A stretch of 64,000 nucleotides of DNA from JACMNW01 sp031406155 (GCA_031406155.1 JANOGW010000053.1:6523-70522); one strand, 5' to 3'; shown: positions 8,664 to 17,933, counted from the stretch's first letter. Notes: a model not told the origin generated them from the letters alone. Numbers and translations: made by a program.

Positions 8664-10618
8664 CCCGTTGCCCCCTGTGTCGCTGGCATGGCAGCGGCCG
8701 GTCCGATGGACAGCCGAGGTTTCAGTTCGTTCTGTTCGGTCTCGATGCGGCTGCGTTGTGCGGTTGGATAGGCGTCCAGCGGCGGCAGTGTGCCGCTCAT
8801 GGCGCGCAGCATGATGTCACGGGCAATGGGGGCTGCAACGGCCGACCCGCCACCACCATGTTCCACCACCACGGACACCGCATAGCGGGGCGCGTCGTAG
8901 GGTGCGAAGGCCACGAATAACGCATGATCACGCCGCTTCCAGGGAAGATCGGCATTCGCCACCACGCCGCTTGCGCGTTCGGCGGCTGAGATGTTGCGCA
9001 CCTGACTGGTGCCTGTCTTGCCCGCCATCACCATGTCGGGCGCGGCGATCCGCGACGAATAAGCCGTTCCACGTTCGGTGTTGACCACCGAAAACATGCC
9101 GGCGCGGATCGCCCGCAGGCTTGAGCCGCCGATGCCCAGATTGGCGGTTTCAGCCACGGGCAGGACTTTGCCATCGACGGCATGGATCAGGCGCGGGGCG
9201 ATGGCTCGCCCGCTTGCGACACGCGCCGCCATCACGGCAAGCTGCAATGGCGTAGTCAGCACGTATCCCTGCCCGATCGACGCATTGATCGTGTCGCCGA
9301 TCCGCCAGTCGGCCTGATAGCTTTCCTGTTTCCACGCCTTGTTCGGCATCACGCCTTCGCTGATTGCAGACATCGGCAGGTCGTGGCGTTGCCCGAGACC
9401 AAGCAGGCGACCCATTTCGGCGATCTTGTCGATGCCGACCTTTTGCGCGATTTCGTAATAGTAGACATCGCAGCTTTCCTGCAGCGATCGCTCCATATCC
9501 ACTGCCCCGTGGCCGCCACGTTTCCAGCAGTGAAATTTTGTGCCGCCGAATTCGATGAAGCCTGGGCAGCGGACTTTGGTATCGACGGTGATAAGGCCCG
9601 CCTCCAGCGCGGCAAGGGCGGTTACGACCTTGAACGTTGATCCGGGCGGATAGGCCCCTTGCACCGCCTTGTTCGCCAAGGGCCGGTGATCATTTTCGGT
9701 CAGCCCGGAATAGTCTCTCTGGCTGATGCCGCGCACAAACAGGTTAGGGTCAAACCCGGGCGAAGACGCAATGGCCAGAAGGTCGCCATTGGTCACATCC
9801 ATCACCACAGCGGCGGCACTTTCGTCGCCCAACCGGGTCTGGACATAGTTTTGCACATCGACATCCAGCGTCAGCTGGATATTTGCACCCGGATTGCCGT
9901 CGGTGCGTTCCAGTTCGCGCATTACACGGCCAACAGAGTTGACTTCGATCCGCTTGTTACCGGCAGAACCGCGCAACTGATCCTCCATCCAGCGTTCCAC
10001 GCCGATCTTGCCGATCTGGAACTTCGGGATCTGCAGCACGGGATCAGGGTCCGAAACGCCCTCCAGATCCTTTTCGCTGACCGGGCCGACATAGCCCACG
10101 ACATGGGAAAAATCCGCCCGGGTGGGGTAGGTGCGCGATAGCCCGACCTCGGGTGATACCCCCGGCAGGGTTGGCGAGTTCAGCGCGACCTTGGACAGAT
10201 CATCCCAACTTAGCCGATCCGCCACGATGATCGGCACGAAGGGGCTGGTGCGGTCGATCTCTTTGACGGTGCGTTCGATATCCTCTGGCGACAGCGAGAT
10301 CAGGCTGGACAGCCTGTTCAACACCATCGCCACGTCGCCCGCATCTTCGCGGGTGATGACGATGCGGTAGTTCTGTTCGTTGCCGGCGATCAGCTTGCCA
10401 TTGCGATCCTGGATCAAACCGCGCGACGGCGGGATCAAACGGATGTTGATGCGGTTTTCCTCGGCCAGCAGGCGAAACTGATCGGCCTGATCCACCTGCA
10501 TGTAGCGCATCCGGGCACCAAGAACGGCGACCATCGCCGCCATGCCGCCGCCCAGCAGCAAGGCGCGTCTGCTGACGTTGCGGGCGGATTCGTCCGTATC
10601 CTTTGGTGACCGCCTCAT
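8660..10618 (-). CDS. mrdA: Penicillin-binding protein 2 (elongation transpeptidase)
   Basis: A 652-residue class B penicillin-binding protein. A single N-terminal membrane anchor (about residues 19-36) is followed by the dimerisation/pedestal region and the transpeptidase domain. The active-site serine is S327 in STFK, the SxD motif is SCD at 382-384, and KTG is at 534-536. It crosslinks peptidoglycan during lateral wall growth with RodA. Both ends overlap neighbours by 4 bp (mreD and rodA), so translation is coupled. The C-terminal 40 residues are a variable tail. Nothing looks broken. Confidence 0.96.
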   Translation of the reverse strand: MRRSPKDTDESARNVSRRALLLGGGMAAMVAVLGARMRYMQVDQADQFRLLAEENRINIRLIPPSRGLIQDRNGKLIAGNEQNYRIVITREDAGDVAMVLNRLSSLISLSPEDIERTVKEIDRTSPFVPIIVADRLSWDDLSKVALNSPTLPGVSPEVGLSRTYPTRADFSHVVGYVGPVSEKDLEGVSDPDPVLQIPKFQIGKIGVERWMEDQLRGSAGNKRIEVNSVGRVMRELERTDGNPGANIQLTLDVDVQNYVQTRLGDESAAAVVMDVTNGDLLAIASSPGFDPNLFVRGISQRDYSGLTENDHRPLANKAVQGAYPPGSTFKVVTALAALEAGLITVDTKVRCPGFIEFGGTKFHCWKRGGHGAVDMERSLQESCDVYYYEIAQKVGIDKIAEMGRLLGLGQRHDLPMSAISEGVMPNKAWKQESYQADWRIGDTINASIGQGYVLTTPLQLAVMAARVASGRAIAPRLIHAVDGKVLPVAETANLGIGGSSLRAIRAGMFSVVNTERGTAYSSRIAAPDMVMAGKTGTSQVRNISAAERASGVVANADLPWKRRDHALFVAFAPYDAPRYAVSVVVEHGGGGSAVAAPIARDIMLRAMSGTLPPLDAYPTAQRSRIETEQNELKPRLSIGPAAAMPATQGATG

Positions 10619-11160
10619 AGCCGCCTTCCCAATGCGTCAACTTCCCCCATGGCGGGCTTGCGAAGGTCCAGGATCAACCGCGAGGCCATGACCACCACAG
10701 GATAACACAGGATCGACCACAAAGTCTGGGTCAAGGCAAAGCCGATGCCGGCCTGCGGCAGGAAAGTCACCGCAAAAAACAGCCTGTATGCCAGCAAAAG
10801 GCCGATCATCAGGCCCGCAACCAACATCCATTCGACGGCAAAATTCAATTCACGCGTCAGGGCCGCGCGCGAGCGCAGAAATTCGGTGGCAAGTACCACA
10901 AGGGCCGTCCACAGGCCAAGGGGGCGCATCAGCATGACATCTTCCAGAAAGACGATGAAGGTGATCATCAGCACAGGCAGGTAATCGGGGCGCCGCATAA
11001 CCCAGGCCAGCATCACGCACAACAACAGATCAGGCCCGGGCAGGCGACCCGGCACTGTCCCGAGGGGCAGCAGCCTGAGAAACAGGATGAACAGCGCCAG
11101 ACCAACAAAGATCCCGCGATAAAGCCATACCTGCTGGCGAACCCCCTCAGCCATCGGCAT
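10615..11160 (-). CDS. mreD: Rod shape-determining protein MreD
   Basis: A 181-residue hydrophobic protein with about five membrane segments, lying between mreC and mrdA as expected for MreD, the small membrane partner of MreC and RodA. Sequence identity in this family is low, so the call rests on size, topology and position. It overlaps the mreC 3' end by 14 bp and mrdA by 4 bp. The ATG at 11160 is used; MAEGVRQQVWL two codons later is an equally plausible start. Confidence 0.9.
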   Translation of the reverse strand: MPMAEGVRQQVWLYRGIFVGLALFILFLRLLPLGTVPGRLPGPDLLLCVMLAWVMRRPDYLPVLMITFIVFLEDVMLMRPLGLWTALVVLATEFLRSRAALTRELNFAVEWMLVAGLMIGLLLAYRLFFAVTFLPQAGIGFALTQTLWSILCYPVVVMASRLILDLRKPAMGEVDALGRRL

Positions 11161-12160
11161 TGCTTTGGGGAATTAGGGCGTTGGGGTCACTTTCGCCCGG
11201 ATCGCCGTTGATCACATCGGTCGTGGTGCCGCTTGCGGGTGCCGCCGCCGGGGCTTCGCTGCTGGATGTTTCTGCCAGCGGTTCCGGGCGTGGCGGGGGC
11301 AGGGGCGGTGCTATTACACTGCCGGGATCGGTGATCGGGGCCAGTTCATGACTGCGCAGCACGCGCAGAAATTCAAGCCGCCCGTAGTCGGCCGACAACA
11401 GTACGCGCAGCCGTTTGTCGCTGCCAAGCGCCACCTGGCCGACCAGCAGATCGGCCGGGAAAACGCCGCCGTCGCCCGATGTGACCACGCGGTCGCCGGG
11501 GCGGACCTGATCCTGGTCTTCCAGAAAGTCCAGCGGCGGCAACGACGAATTATCGCCCGACAGCAGCGCCTTCTGGCCCGAAGGCTGTACGGTCACTGGG
11601 ATGCGGCTGTTGCTGTCAGTCAGCAGGATGACCCGGCTGGTGCGCGGCCCGACACCGGCAATCCGCCCGACAAGGCCGATGCCGTCCATGGTGGCCCAGC
11701 CATCCCGGATGCCATCGCGTTCGCCGACGTTCAGCAGCACCGATTGCCGAAAGGGCGAGCCGGAATCCGCCAGCACAACCCCGGTAACATGGGTCAGCCT
11801 GGCATCAAGACGCACCTGATTAAGGTCCAGCAGGCGGGCATTCTTCTGCTCCAGCTGCAGGGCCGCTTCTTTCCAGGCCTTCATCTGCTGCAATTCGCGC
11901 CGCAGTTCCTGATTTTGTTCGTAAATGCGGGTGTAAGACTGGTAATCGCCCAGCATCGCGGCGGCCTTCGTTACCGGCAGCAGGGCCCATTCAAAGCTTG
12001 GCACTACGCGGTCAACCAAGGCCGCGCGAAACCGTTCGACCCTCGGGCTGTCGATGCGCCACAATGCGAAGATCGCCAGCAGGAACAGGACCAGAAGCCC
12101 CACCAGAATCCGGCGGATGGGACGGCCAAATTCATCGGGTCCGGTGCGGGTCTTTGCCAC
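11147..12160 (-). CDS. mreC: Rod shape-determining protein MreC
   Basis: A 337-residue bitopic protein. One transmembrane helix (about residues 16-34) is followed by a coiled coil (YEQNQELRRELQQMK region, about 79-110) and the periplasmic beta-barrel domains. Glycine-rich strands such as GIRDGWATMDGIGLVGRI are typical of MreC. A proline-, alanine- and serine-rich tail of about 60 residues follows the folded domain, as in other Rhodobacteraceae. It organises PBP2/RodA under MreB control. It starts 54 bp downstream of the mreB stop. Confidence 0.95.
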   Translation of the reverse strand: MAKTRTGPDEFGRPIRRILVGLLVLFLLAIFALWRIDSPRVERFRAALVDRVVPSFEWALLPVTKAAAMLGDYQSYTRIYEQNQELRRELQQMKAWKEAALQLEQKNARLLDLNQVRLDARLTHVTGVVLADSGSPFRQSVLLNVGERDGIRDGWATMDGIGLVGRIAGVGPRTSRVILLTDSNSRIPVTVQPSGQKALLSGDNSSLPPLDFLEDQDQVRPGDRVVTSGDGGVFPADLLVGQVALGSDKRLRVLLSADYGRLEFLRVLRSHELAPITDPGSVIAPPLPPPRPEPLAETSSSEAPAAAPASGTTTDVINGDPGESDPNALIPQSNADG

Positions 12161-12214
12161 GGTATCCTCGCTTCAGAGAATAGCTAAATGCGGGGCCGGT
12201 CGCTGGCCCACGAT

Positions 12215-13252
12215 TTAACTATCGTAATCAATCACATGGCGCAGTTGTTTTTCGTATTCTAGCGCTTTGCCGGTGCCAAGGGCCACACAATTGAGTGACT
12301 CGTTGGCAACCGAGATCGAAAGCCCGGTCTGTTCGCGCAGGCTGAGGTCCAGATCGCCTAGCAGCGCGCCGCCACCGGTCAGCATAACACCGCGATCAAC
12401 GATGTCCGCCGCCAGATCGGGCGGGGTGGCTTCGAGCGCCTGCATCACCGCATCGCAGATCTGCTGCACGGGTTCGGCCAACGCCTCGGCCACTTGCGCC
12501 TGATTAATCTCGGTCTCCTTGGGCACGCCGTTCAGCAGATCGCGCCCGCGAATATGCATCGAGGTGCCGCGCCCGTCGTCCGGCATCCGTGCCGTGCCAA
12601 TGGAGGTCTTGATCCGTTCTGCCGTGGACTCGCCGATCAGCAGGTTCTGGTGACGCCGCAGATAGTTGATGATCGCGTCATCCATCCGGTCGCCACCAAC
12701 GCGGACGGACCGCGCATAGACGATGTCACCTAGCGACAGCACGGCCACCTCGGTGGTTCCACCGCCGATATCGACGACCATGTTGCCGGTCGGATCGGTG
12801 ATCGGCATGCCGGCCCCGATGGCCGCTGCAATCGGTTCGGCGATCAGACCGGCACGGCGCGCGCCCGCCGAAAGCACCGACTGGCGAATGGCGCGCTTTT
12901 CGACCGGCGTCGCCCCGTAGGGCACGCAGACGATGATCTTGGGTTTCGAAAAGGTCGTGCGTTTGTGCACCTTGCGGATGAAATGCTTGATCATTTCCTC
13001 GGCGGTATCAAAGTCTGCAATCACCCCGTCGCGCATCGGGCGGATGGCCTGAATGCTGCCGGGCGTGCGCCCCAGCATCAGCTTGGCATCCTCACCCACC
13101 GCCAGAACCTGTTTCTTGCCGTCCTTGATGTGATACGCCACTACCGAGGGTTCGTTCAGCACGATCCCTTTGCCGCGGACGTACACCAGCGTGTTCGCTG
13201 TCCCGAGGTCGATCGCCATATCCGACGAGAAGAGACCTGAAAGTATCGACAT
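12215..13252 (-). CDS. mreB: Rod shape-determining protein MreB
   Basis: A 345-residue actin-like ATPase that forms membrane filaments guiding the elongation machinery. The N-terminal phosphate-1 loop DMAIDLGTANTLVYV and the phosphate-2/adenosine motifs DIGGGTTEVAVLS and LTGGGALLGDLD are all visible. The start at 13252 (MSILSGLF) matches family N-termini; an upstream in-frame extension to 13513 is open but lacks family resemblance. An AGGA Shine-Dalgarno sits 10 nt upstream, immediately beside a predicted leader hairpin (13267-13307). It heads the mre-mrd operon. Confidence 0.97.
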   Translation of the reverse strand: MSILSGLFSSDMAIDLGTANTLVYVRGKGIVLNEPSVVAYHIKDGKKQVLAVGEDAKLMLGRTPGSIQAIRPMRDGVIADFDTAEEMIKHFIRKVHKRTTFSKPKIIVCVPYGATPVEKRAIRQSVLSAGARRAGLIAEPIAAAIGAGMPITDPTGNMVVDIGGGTTEVAVLSLGDIVYARSVRVGGDRMDDAIINYLRRHQNLLIGESTAERIKTSIGTARMPDDGRGTSMHIRGRDLLNGVPKETEINQAQVAEALAEPVQQICDAVMQALEATPPDLAADIVDRGVMLTGGGALLGDLDLSLREQTGLSISVANESLNCVALGTGKALEYEKQLRHVIDYDS

Positions 13253-13555
13253 GCCGATGTGATCCTGTGTTGCGGTGGGGCGTCGGATGCGACTCGCATC
13301 GCAACACGAGCGCCAGCCTATAAGCCCCCTGCAGGACAAGGGAAAGGCTTTTGGCGCGGGGCTTTTGCCGATGCGGCGGCGGGCGGGGGTAAATCCGCCT
13401 GTCCGACTGGTCAGAGACGCAGCGCCAATGTTCGCATAGGTCAAGCATACTGCCTGCAGGATACCGGCAAGCGCCTCAAATGTTCTGGAATAGCAAATCG
13501 TGTTTTCTGTCATGCAGACAGCGGCCGCATGACTATTTATTTTGCTTGGGCAGGA
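13253..13555. other. mreB upstream region
   Basis: This 303-bp gap lies between the leuA stop and the mreB start, both on the minus strand, and should contain the mreB promoter. The part nearest mreB holds nested inverted repeats (13267-13307). A short CTGTC/GACAG hairpin lies near 13509-13523, close after the leuA end. I could not identify a convincing -35/-10 pair and see no gene. Confidence 0.5.
13267..13307 (-). promoter_or_regulatory. Predicted structured leader of mreB
   Basis: GTGTTGCG (13267-13274) and CGCAACAC (13300-13307) are perfect inverted arms. They enclose a second perfect palindrome, GATGCGA-C-TCGCATC (13286-13300). The inner arm borders the AGGA Shine-Dalgarno of mreB at 13263-13266. 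In the mRNA these could form alternative or stacked stems affecting ribosome access. Function is inferred from position only. Confidence 0.45.
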
Positions 13556-15133
13556 TCAAGCCTGATCTTTATAGTGAACCGACTTCCTGTCATCCCCCGG
13601 CGCGGACTTCTTGCGCCGTTGAATAAGCCGGTTCAGCGCGTTAACATAGGCCTTCACGCTAGCAACCACGGTATCGGTATCGGCGGATTGGCCGGTGGCG
13701 ATGCGGCCGTCCTCTTCGATGCGCACGGAAACGGTCGCTTGCGCATCGGTGCCTTCGGTCACCGCGTGCACCTGATAAAGCTGTAGTCGTGCGCCGTGGG
13801 GGTAAAGCATCTTTACCGCGTTGAAGGCGGCATCGACCGGCCCGTCGCCGGTTGCGTCAATCGCATGATCGACGCCTTCGATGGTCAGCGTCAGTTCCGC
13901 CTCTTGCGGGCCATCGGTGCCGCACACCACGCGCAGACGTTTGACCTGCAAGGTGTCATGCGCGTCCGACGTGCCCTGATCTTGCATCAGCGCGATCAGG
14001 TCCTCGTCGTAGACCTCTTTCTTGCGGTCGGCGAGCGCCTTGAACCGCACGAAAACATCCGCCAGTTGGTTATCGGCAAGTTCATAGCCCAGATCGCGCA
14101 GTTTGGCGCGCAACGCTGCACGCCCCGAATGTTTGCCCAACACCAGGCTGGTTTCCGACAGCCCGATATCGGTGGGGCGCATGATCTCGAATGTTTCGGC
14201 GTTTTTCAGCATGCCGTCCTGATGGATGCCGGATTCGTGCGCGAAGGCATTCTTGCCGACGATGGCCTTGTTGAACTGCACCGCAAAGCCCGACACCGTG
14301 GCGACCTTGCGCGAGATGTTCATGATCTTGGTGGTGTCGATCCGGGTGCGGTATGGCAAAATGTCGTTGCGCACCTTCATCGCCATTACGACCTCTTCCA
14401 ATGCGGTGTTGCCGGCGCGTTCCCCCAGCCCGTTGATCGTGCATTCGATCTGACGCGCGCCCGCCTCAACTGCGGCCAGCGCGTTCGCCGTGGCCATGCC
14501 CAGATCATTGTGGCAATGCGTGGCGAAGATAATGCCATCTGCCCCCGGAACCCGTTCCAGCAACATGCGGATCAGGGAAGAACTTTCACGCGGCGCCGTG
14601 TAGCCCACCGTATCGGGGATGTTGATCGTGGTGGCCCCTGCCTTGATCGCGATTTCGACCACGCGGCACAGATAGTCATGCTCGGTGCGGGTGGCATCCA
14701 TCGGCGACCATTGCACGTTGTCACACAGATTGCGGGCATGGGTCACGGTGTCATGGATGCGGGTCGCCATCTGATCCATATCCAGATTTGGAATGGCCCG
14801 GTGCAGCGGCGAGGTGCCAATGAAGGTGTGGATACGCGGCGAGCGGGCGTGCTTCACCGCCTCCCAGCAGCGGTCGATATCCTTGAAATTGGCCCGTGCA
14901 AGGCCGCAAATGGTTGACGAAACGCTTTGCTTGGCAATCGCCCGGACCGCCTCGAAGTCGCCTTCGGAGGCGATTGGAAACCCGGCTTCGATGATGTCGA
15001 CGCCCATGTCATCCAGCAGATGGGCGATCTCCAGTTTTTCGCCGTGGGTCATGGTGGCACCGGGCGATTGTTCACCGTCCCGCAGGGTGGTGTCGAATAT
15101 CAGGACGCGGGGTTGGGTGGATTTGTCTGTCAT
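13556..15133 (-). CDS. leuA: 2-isopropylmalate synthase
   Basis: A 525-residue LeuA, which condenses acetyl-CoA and 2-oxoisovalerate in the first committed step of leucine synthesis. The TTLRDGEQSPG motif near residue 15 carries the metal and catalytic residues, and the HCHNDLGMA motif near residue 204 provides zinc ligands. The C-terminal allosteric domain (about residues 395-525) contains strands typical of leucine feedback regulation. The length equals the long LeuA form. It lies 11 bp downstream of the cupin gene, so the two are probably co-transcribed. Confidence 0.96.
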   Translation of the reverse strand: MTDKSTQPRVLIFDTTLRDGEQSPGATMTHGEKLEIAHLLDDMGVDIIEAGFPIASEGDFEAVRAIAKQSVSSTICGLARANFKDIDRCWEAVKHARSPRIHTFIGTSPLHRAIPNLDMDQMATRIHDTVTHARNLCDNVQWSPMDATRTEHDYLCRVVEIAIKAGATTINIPDTVGYTAPRESSSLIRMLLERVPGADGIIFATHCHNDLGMATANALAAVEAGARQIECTINGLGERAGNTALEEVVMAMKVRNDILPYRTRIDTTKIMNISRKVATVSGFAVQFNKAIVGKNAFAHESGIHQDGMLKNAETFEIMRPTDIGLSETSLVLGKHSGRAALRAKLRDLGYELADNQLADVFVRFKALADRKKEVYDEDLIALMQDQGTSDAHDTLQVKRLRVVCGTDGPQEAELTLTIEGVDHAIDATGDGPVDAAFNAVKMLYPHGARLQLYQVHAVTEGTDAQATVSVRIEEDGRIATGQSADTDTVVASVKAYVNALNRLIQRRKKSAPGDDRKSVHYKDQA

Positions 15134-15144
15134 TTCATTTCCCC

Positions 15145-15498
15145 TCAGATGCGCGGCTTTGGTGCAGCGGTGGCAACGTCGCCGGTGTTGGGTTCACCCG
15201 TGGGTTCGATGAGCAGAACCTTGGCTTCGCGGGCTGCGCGGGGGCGATGGACAACACCTGCCGGGACAACGACCAGTTCACCGGGTCCGAACGTGACGCT
15301 TGGTGCGTTTTCGAGTTCCATAGTCACCTCACCCTCGACGACCAGAAAGAAATCATCCGTCCGATCGTGCTTGTGAAAGGGAAACTCGCCGACGAACTTT
15401 ACGACCATGATGTCGTTGTCGTTGTAGGTGGCGATAATCTTTGGATCCCAATGGGTATCGAACAGCGCGAATTTATCGGCGAGACTGACTTTATTCAT
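15145..15498 (-). CDS. Small single-domain cupin protein
   Basis: A 117-residue cupin-fold protein. The conserved cupin motif 1 is visible (KHDRTDDFFLVVEGEVTME, about residues 43-61), and motif 2 is represented by FGPGELVVVPAGVVHRPRA (about 71-89). The histidine and acidic residues can hold a metal ion. Such small cupins act as binding proteins, isomerases or dioxygenases, and the sequence does not say which. It is upstream of leuA by 11 bp; no functional link to leucine synthesis is evident. Confidence 0.8.
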   Translation of the reverse strand: MNKVSLADKFALFDTHWDPKIIATYNDNDIMVVKFVGEFPFHKHDRTDDFFLVVEGEVTMELENAPSVTFGPGELVVVPAGVVHRPRAAREAKVLLIEPTGEPNTGDVATAAPKPRI

Positions 15499-15718
15499 AA
15501 TACGTCCTTAGCGGGTTTCTTCTCTTGCGGTTCGGGCGCTGTCACTTCTGAGCGGTCGCACCCGGAGGCACGCTCAGAAGCGGCTAAGAAGAAGCACGGC
15601 ACAGGGTAGCAGGGCCTTGGCCGCCCTTTGTTTCGCGCTATGTGCGTGCATTGTCATGGGGCGGACTATACGGGCGATCAGGCGAAAGAAAAGCGGAAAC
15701 TTAAGGGATGGTGCAGGC
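15499..15718. other. Divergent intergenic region with 10-bp inverted repeat
   Basis: This gap separates the cupin gene (-) from the SDR gene (+). It contains a perfect 10-bp inverted repeat, CTTCTGAGCG at 15545-15554 and CGCTCAGAAG at 15571-15580, around a 16-nt spacer. Position between divergent genes is compatible with an operator or an RNA hairpin. No protein-coding frame here looks real. Confidence 0.5.
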
Positions 15719-16384
15719 ATGGCGCGGGCGTTGGTAATCGGGGCCTCGGGCGGGATCGGGCGGGCCTTGGTGGCCGAACTGGCCGCGCGGGGGGAGGCTG
15801 TAACGGGTGTGTCGCGCCGCGTGGATGGGCTGGATATGACCGACGAGGCCAGTATCGCGCGGGGCTTGGGTGCACTGGAAGGGCCGTTCCAGATGATCAT
15901 CGTGGGGACAGGGGCGTTGGTGATCGACGGCGCGGGCCCTGAGAAAACGCTAAAGGCGGTAAACGCGGCAGGCATGGCCGCGCAATTTGCGTTAAACGCG
16001 ATGGGCCCTGTGCTGGCGCTGAAACACGCGCTGCGGTTGATGCCGAAAACCGAGGTTGTCCGATTTGGTGTGCTTTCGGCGCGGGTGGCCTCTGTCAGCG
16101 ACAATGCCTTGGGGGGCTGGTATTCTTACCGTGCCGCCAAGGCCGCGCTGAACCAGTTGATCCATACCGCCGCAATCGAGGTCGCGCGCAGCCATCCGCA
16201 GGCGGTGGTGGCGCTTTTGCATCCCGGGACGGTCGCGACCGATTTTGGTGCGGCCTATGTCGGCAATCATCCTACCGTCTCGCCGCAGGTCGCGGCGCGC
16301 AATCTGCTGGCGGTGATTGGGGGGCTGGGGCCTGCCGATACTGGCGGTTTCTTTGATTGGGCGGGAAAGCGCGTTCCATGGTAG
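15719..16384 (+). CDS. Short-chain dehydrogenase/reductase
   Basis: A 221-residue classical SDR. The Rossmann glycine motif is GASGGIG (residues 8-14), and the catalytic YxxxK occurs as YSYRAAKAA near residue 139, preceded by the serine region. The short length and the C-terminal proline/glycine ending resemble C-factor (CsgA)-like SDRs, whose substrates are mostly unknown. The start chosen gives MARALVIGASGG at the proper distance from the cofactor site, with AAGGGA upstream. Its stop overlaps the start of the downstream photolyase gene by 7 bp, so the two are co-translated. Confidence 0.85.
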   Translation: MARALVIGASGGIGRALVAELAARGEAVTGVSRRVDGLDMTDEASIARGLGALEGPFQMIIVGTGALVIDGAGPEKTLKAVNAAGMAAQFALNAMGPVLALKHALRLMPKTEVVRFGVLSARVASVSDNALGGWYSYRAAKAALNQLIHTAAIEVARSHPQAVVALLHPGTVATDFGAAYVGNHPTVSPQVAARNLLAVIGGLGPADTGGFFDWAGKRVPW

Positions 16385-17910
16385 CGCCACGCCTTGTTCT
16401 GATCCTGGGGGATCAGTTGACGCCAACGATCGCCGCCCTTCGTACCGCTGACAAGGCCCGCGATGTGGTGGTGATGGCCGAAGTGATGGAAGAGGGCACC
16501 TACGTGCCGCATCATCCGCAAAAGATCGCACTGGTGCTGACGGCGATGCGCAAGTTTGCACAGGCATTGCGCCATGATGGCTGGCGCGTCGCCTATGCGC
16601 GGCTTGATGATCCGGAGACCGGACCCAGTATCGGGGCGGAGTTGCTTCGGCGTGCCGCCGAATTCGGGGCGACGGATGTTGTTGCTACCCGTCCGGGCGA
16701 ATGGCGTCTGATTGCGGCGCTTGAGGCGCTGCCGTTGCAGGTTTCGATCTTGCCTGATGACCGTTTCATCTGCCCGCAGGTCGAATTCGAGGCGTGGGCC
16801 GAGGGCCGCAAGCAGATGCGGATGGAATACTTCTACCGCGACATGCGCCGCAAGACCGGGCTGATGATGGACGGCGACAAGCCGGCCGGTGGCCAGTGGA
16901 ATTTTGATCACGACAACCGAAAGCCGGCCAAGGCCGATATGTTCCGCACGCCGCCCCTGCGGTTTGATCCGGATGACACCACGACAGAGGTTCTGGCGCT
17001 GGTGGCGGCGCGATTTGCAGACCATTTTGGGACTCTGCGGCCCTTTGGCTGGGCAACCGACAGGGCAGGCGCGTTGCTTGCACTGGATCATTTCATCACA
17101 CACGCGCTGCCCAGCTTTGGCGATTATCAGGATGCCATGCTAGCAGACGATCCGGTGCTGTCGCATGCGCTGCTGTCGCCCTACCTGAACATCGGGCTGC
17201 TGACCCCGCTGGAGGTTTGTCAGCGCGCCGAGGCGGCATGGCGCGCAGGGTCGGTGCCCATCAATGCGGCAGAGGGCTTTATCCGCCAGATTATCGGTTG
17301 GCGCGAATTTGTCCGCGGCATCTATTTCCTGCATGGGCCGGATTATGCAGCGCAGAACGCGCTGGGCCATTCAAGGGATCTGCCGGCCGTCTACTGGGGT
17401 GCGCCAACCAAAATGGCCTGCATGTCGCATGCTGTGGGCCAGACCCGCGACATGGCCTATGCGCATCATATCCAGCGGCTGATGGTGACCGGAAACTTTG
17501 CGCTGCTGGCGGGCATCGACCCCGCGCAGGTGCACGCATGGTATCTGGCGGTCTATATCGACGCCTACGAATGGGTCGAGGCACCTAATGTAATCGGCAT
17601 GAGCCAATTCGCCGATGGTGGGGTGTTGGGATCAAAACCCTATGTCTCATCCGGGGCGTACATAAATCGGATGTCGGACTACTGCAAAACCTGCGCCTAT
17701 AGCGCGCAGGCGAAAAGCGGCGATGCGGCGTGTCCGTTCAACCTGCTGTACTGGCACTTTCTGGATCGGCACCGCGCAAGGTTCGAAGGCAATCCCCGCA
17801 TGGCGCAGATGTACCGGGTCTGGGACAAGATGGAGACCGACCACAAAGCCCGGGTCCTGAGCGATGCGAAAACCCTACTGGCCACGATGGAGCGCGGTGC
17901 GGAAATTTAG
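16378..17910 (+). CDS. FeS-type photolyase/cryptochrome (CryB/PhrB-like)
   Basis: A 510-residue member of the bacterial (6-4) photolyase-related family (FeS-BCP/CryPro), which binds FAD and an antenna chromophore. The N-terminal Rossmann domain starts with RLVLILGDQLTP. The C-terminal helical FAD domain contains GFIRQIIGWREFVRGIY and the HIQRLMVTGNF segment. Four cysteines fit a [4Fe-4S] cluster: one in KMACMSH and three in SDYCKTCAYSAQAKSGDAAC. Family members repair (6-4) photoproducts or, like Rhodobacter CryB, act in light signalling. The first ATG after the SDR overlap is used. It is co-transcribed with the SDR. Confidence 0.92.
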   Translation: MVAPRLVLILGDQLTPTIAALRTADKARDVVVMAEVMEEGTYVPHHPQKIALVLTAMRKFAQALRHDGWRVAYARLDDPETGPSIGAELLRRAAEFGATDVVATRPGEWRLIAALEALPLQVSILPDDRFICPQVEFEAWAEGRKQMRMEYFYRDMRRKTGLMMDGDKPAGGQWNFDHDNRKPAKADMFRTPPLRFDPDDTTTEVLALVAARFADHFGTLRPFGWATDRAGALLALDHFITHALPSFGDYQDAMLADDPVLSHALLSPYLNIGLLTPLEVCQRAEAAWRAGSVPINAAEGFIRQIIGWREFVRGIYFLHGPDYAAQNALGHSRDLPAVYWGAPTKMACMSHAVGQTRDMAYAHHIQRLMVTGNFALLAGIDPAQVHAWYLAVYIDAYEWVEAPNVIGMSQFADGGVLGSKPYVSSGAYINRMSDYCKTCAYSAQAKSGDAACPFNLLYWHFLDRHRARFEGNPRMAQMYRVWDKMETDHKARVLSDAKTLLATMERGAEI

Positions 17911-17913
17911 CGA

Positions 17914-17933
17914 AGACGGTTTGAACGCCGTCT
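17914..17933 (+). terminator. Hairpin after the photolyase gene
   Basis: AGACGG (17914-17919) and CCGTCT (17928-17933) form a 6-bp stem with an 8-nt loop, starting 4 nt after the photolyase stop. There is no T run, so it is a weak intrinsic terminator or an mRNA 3' stabiliser. Confidence 0.4.
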
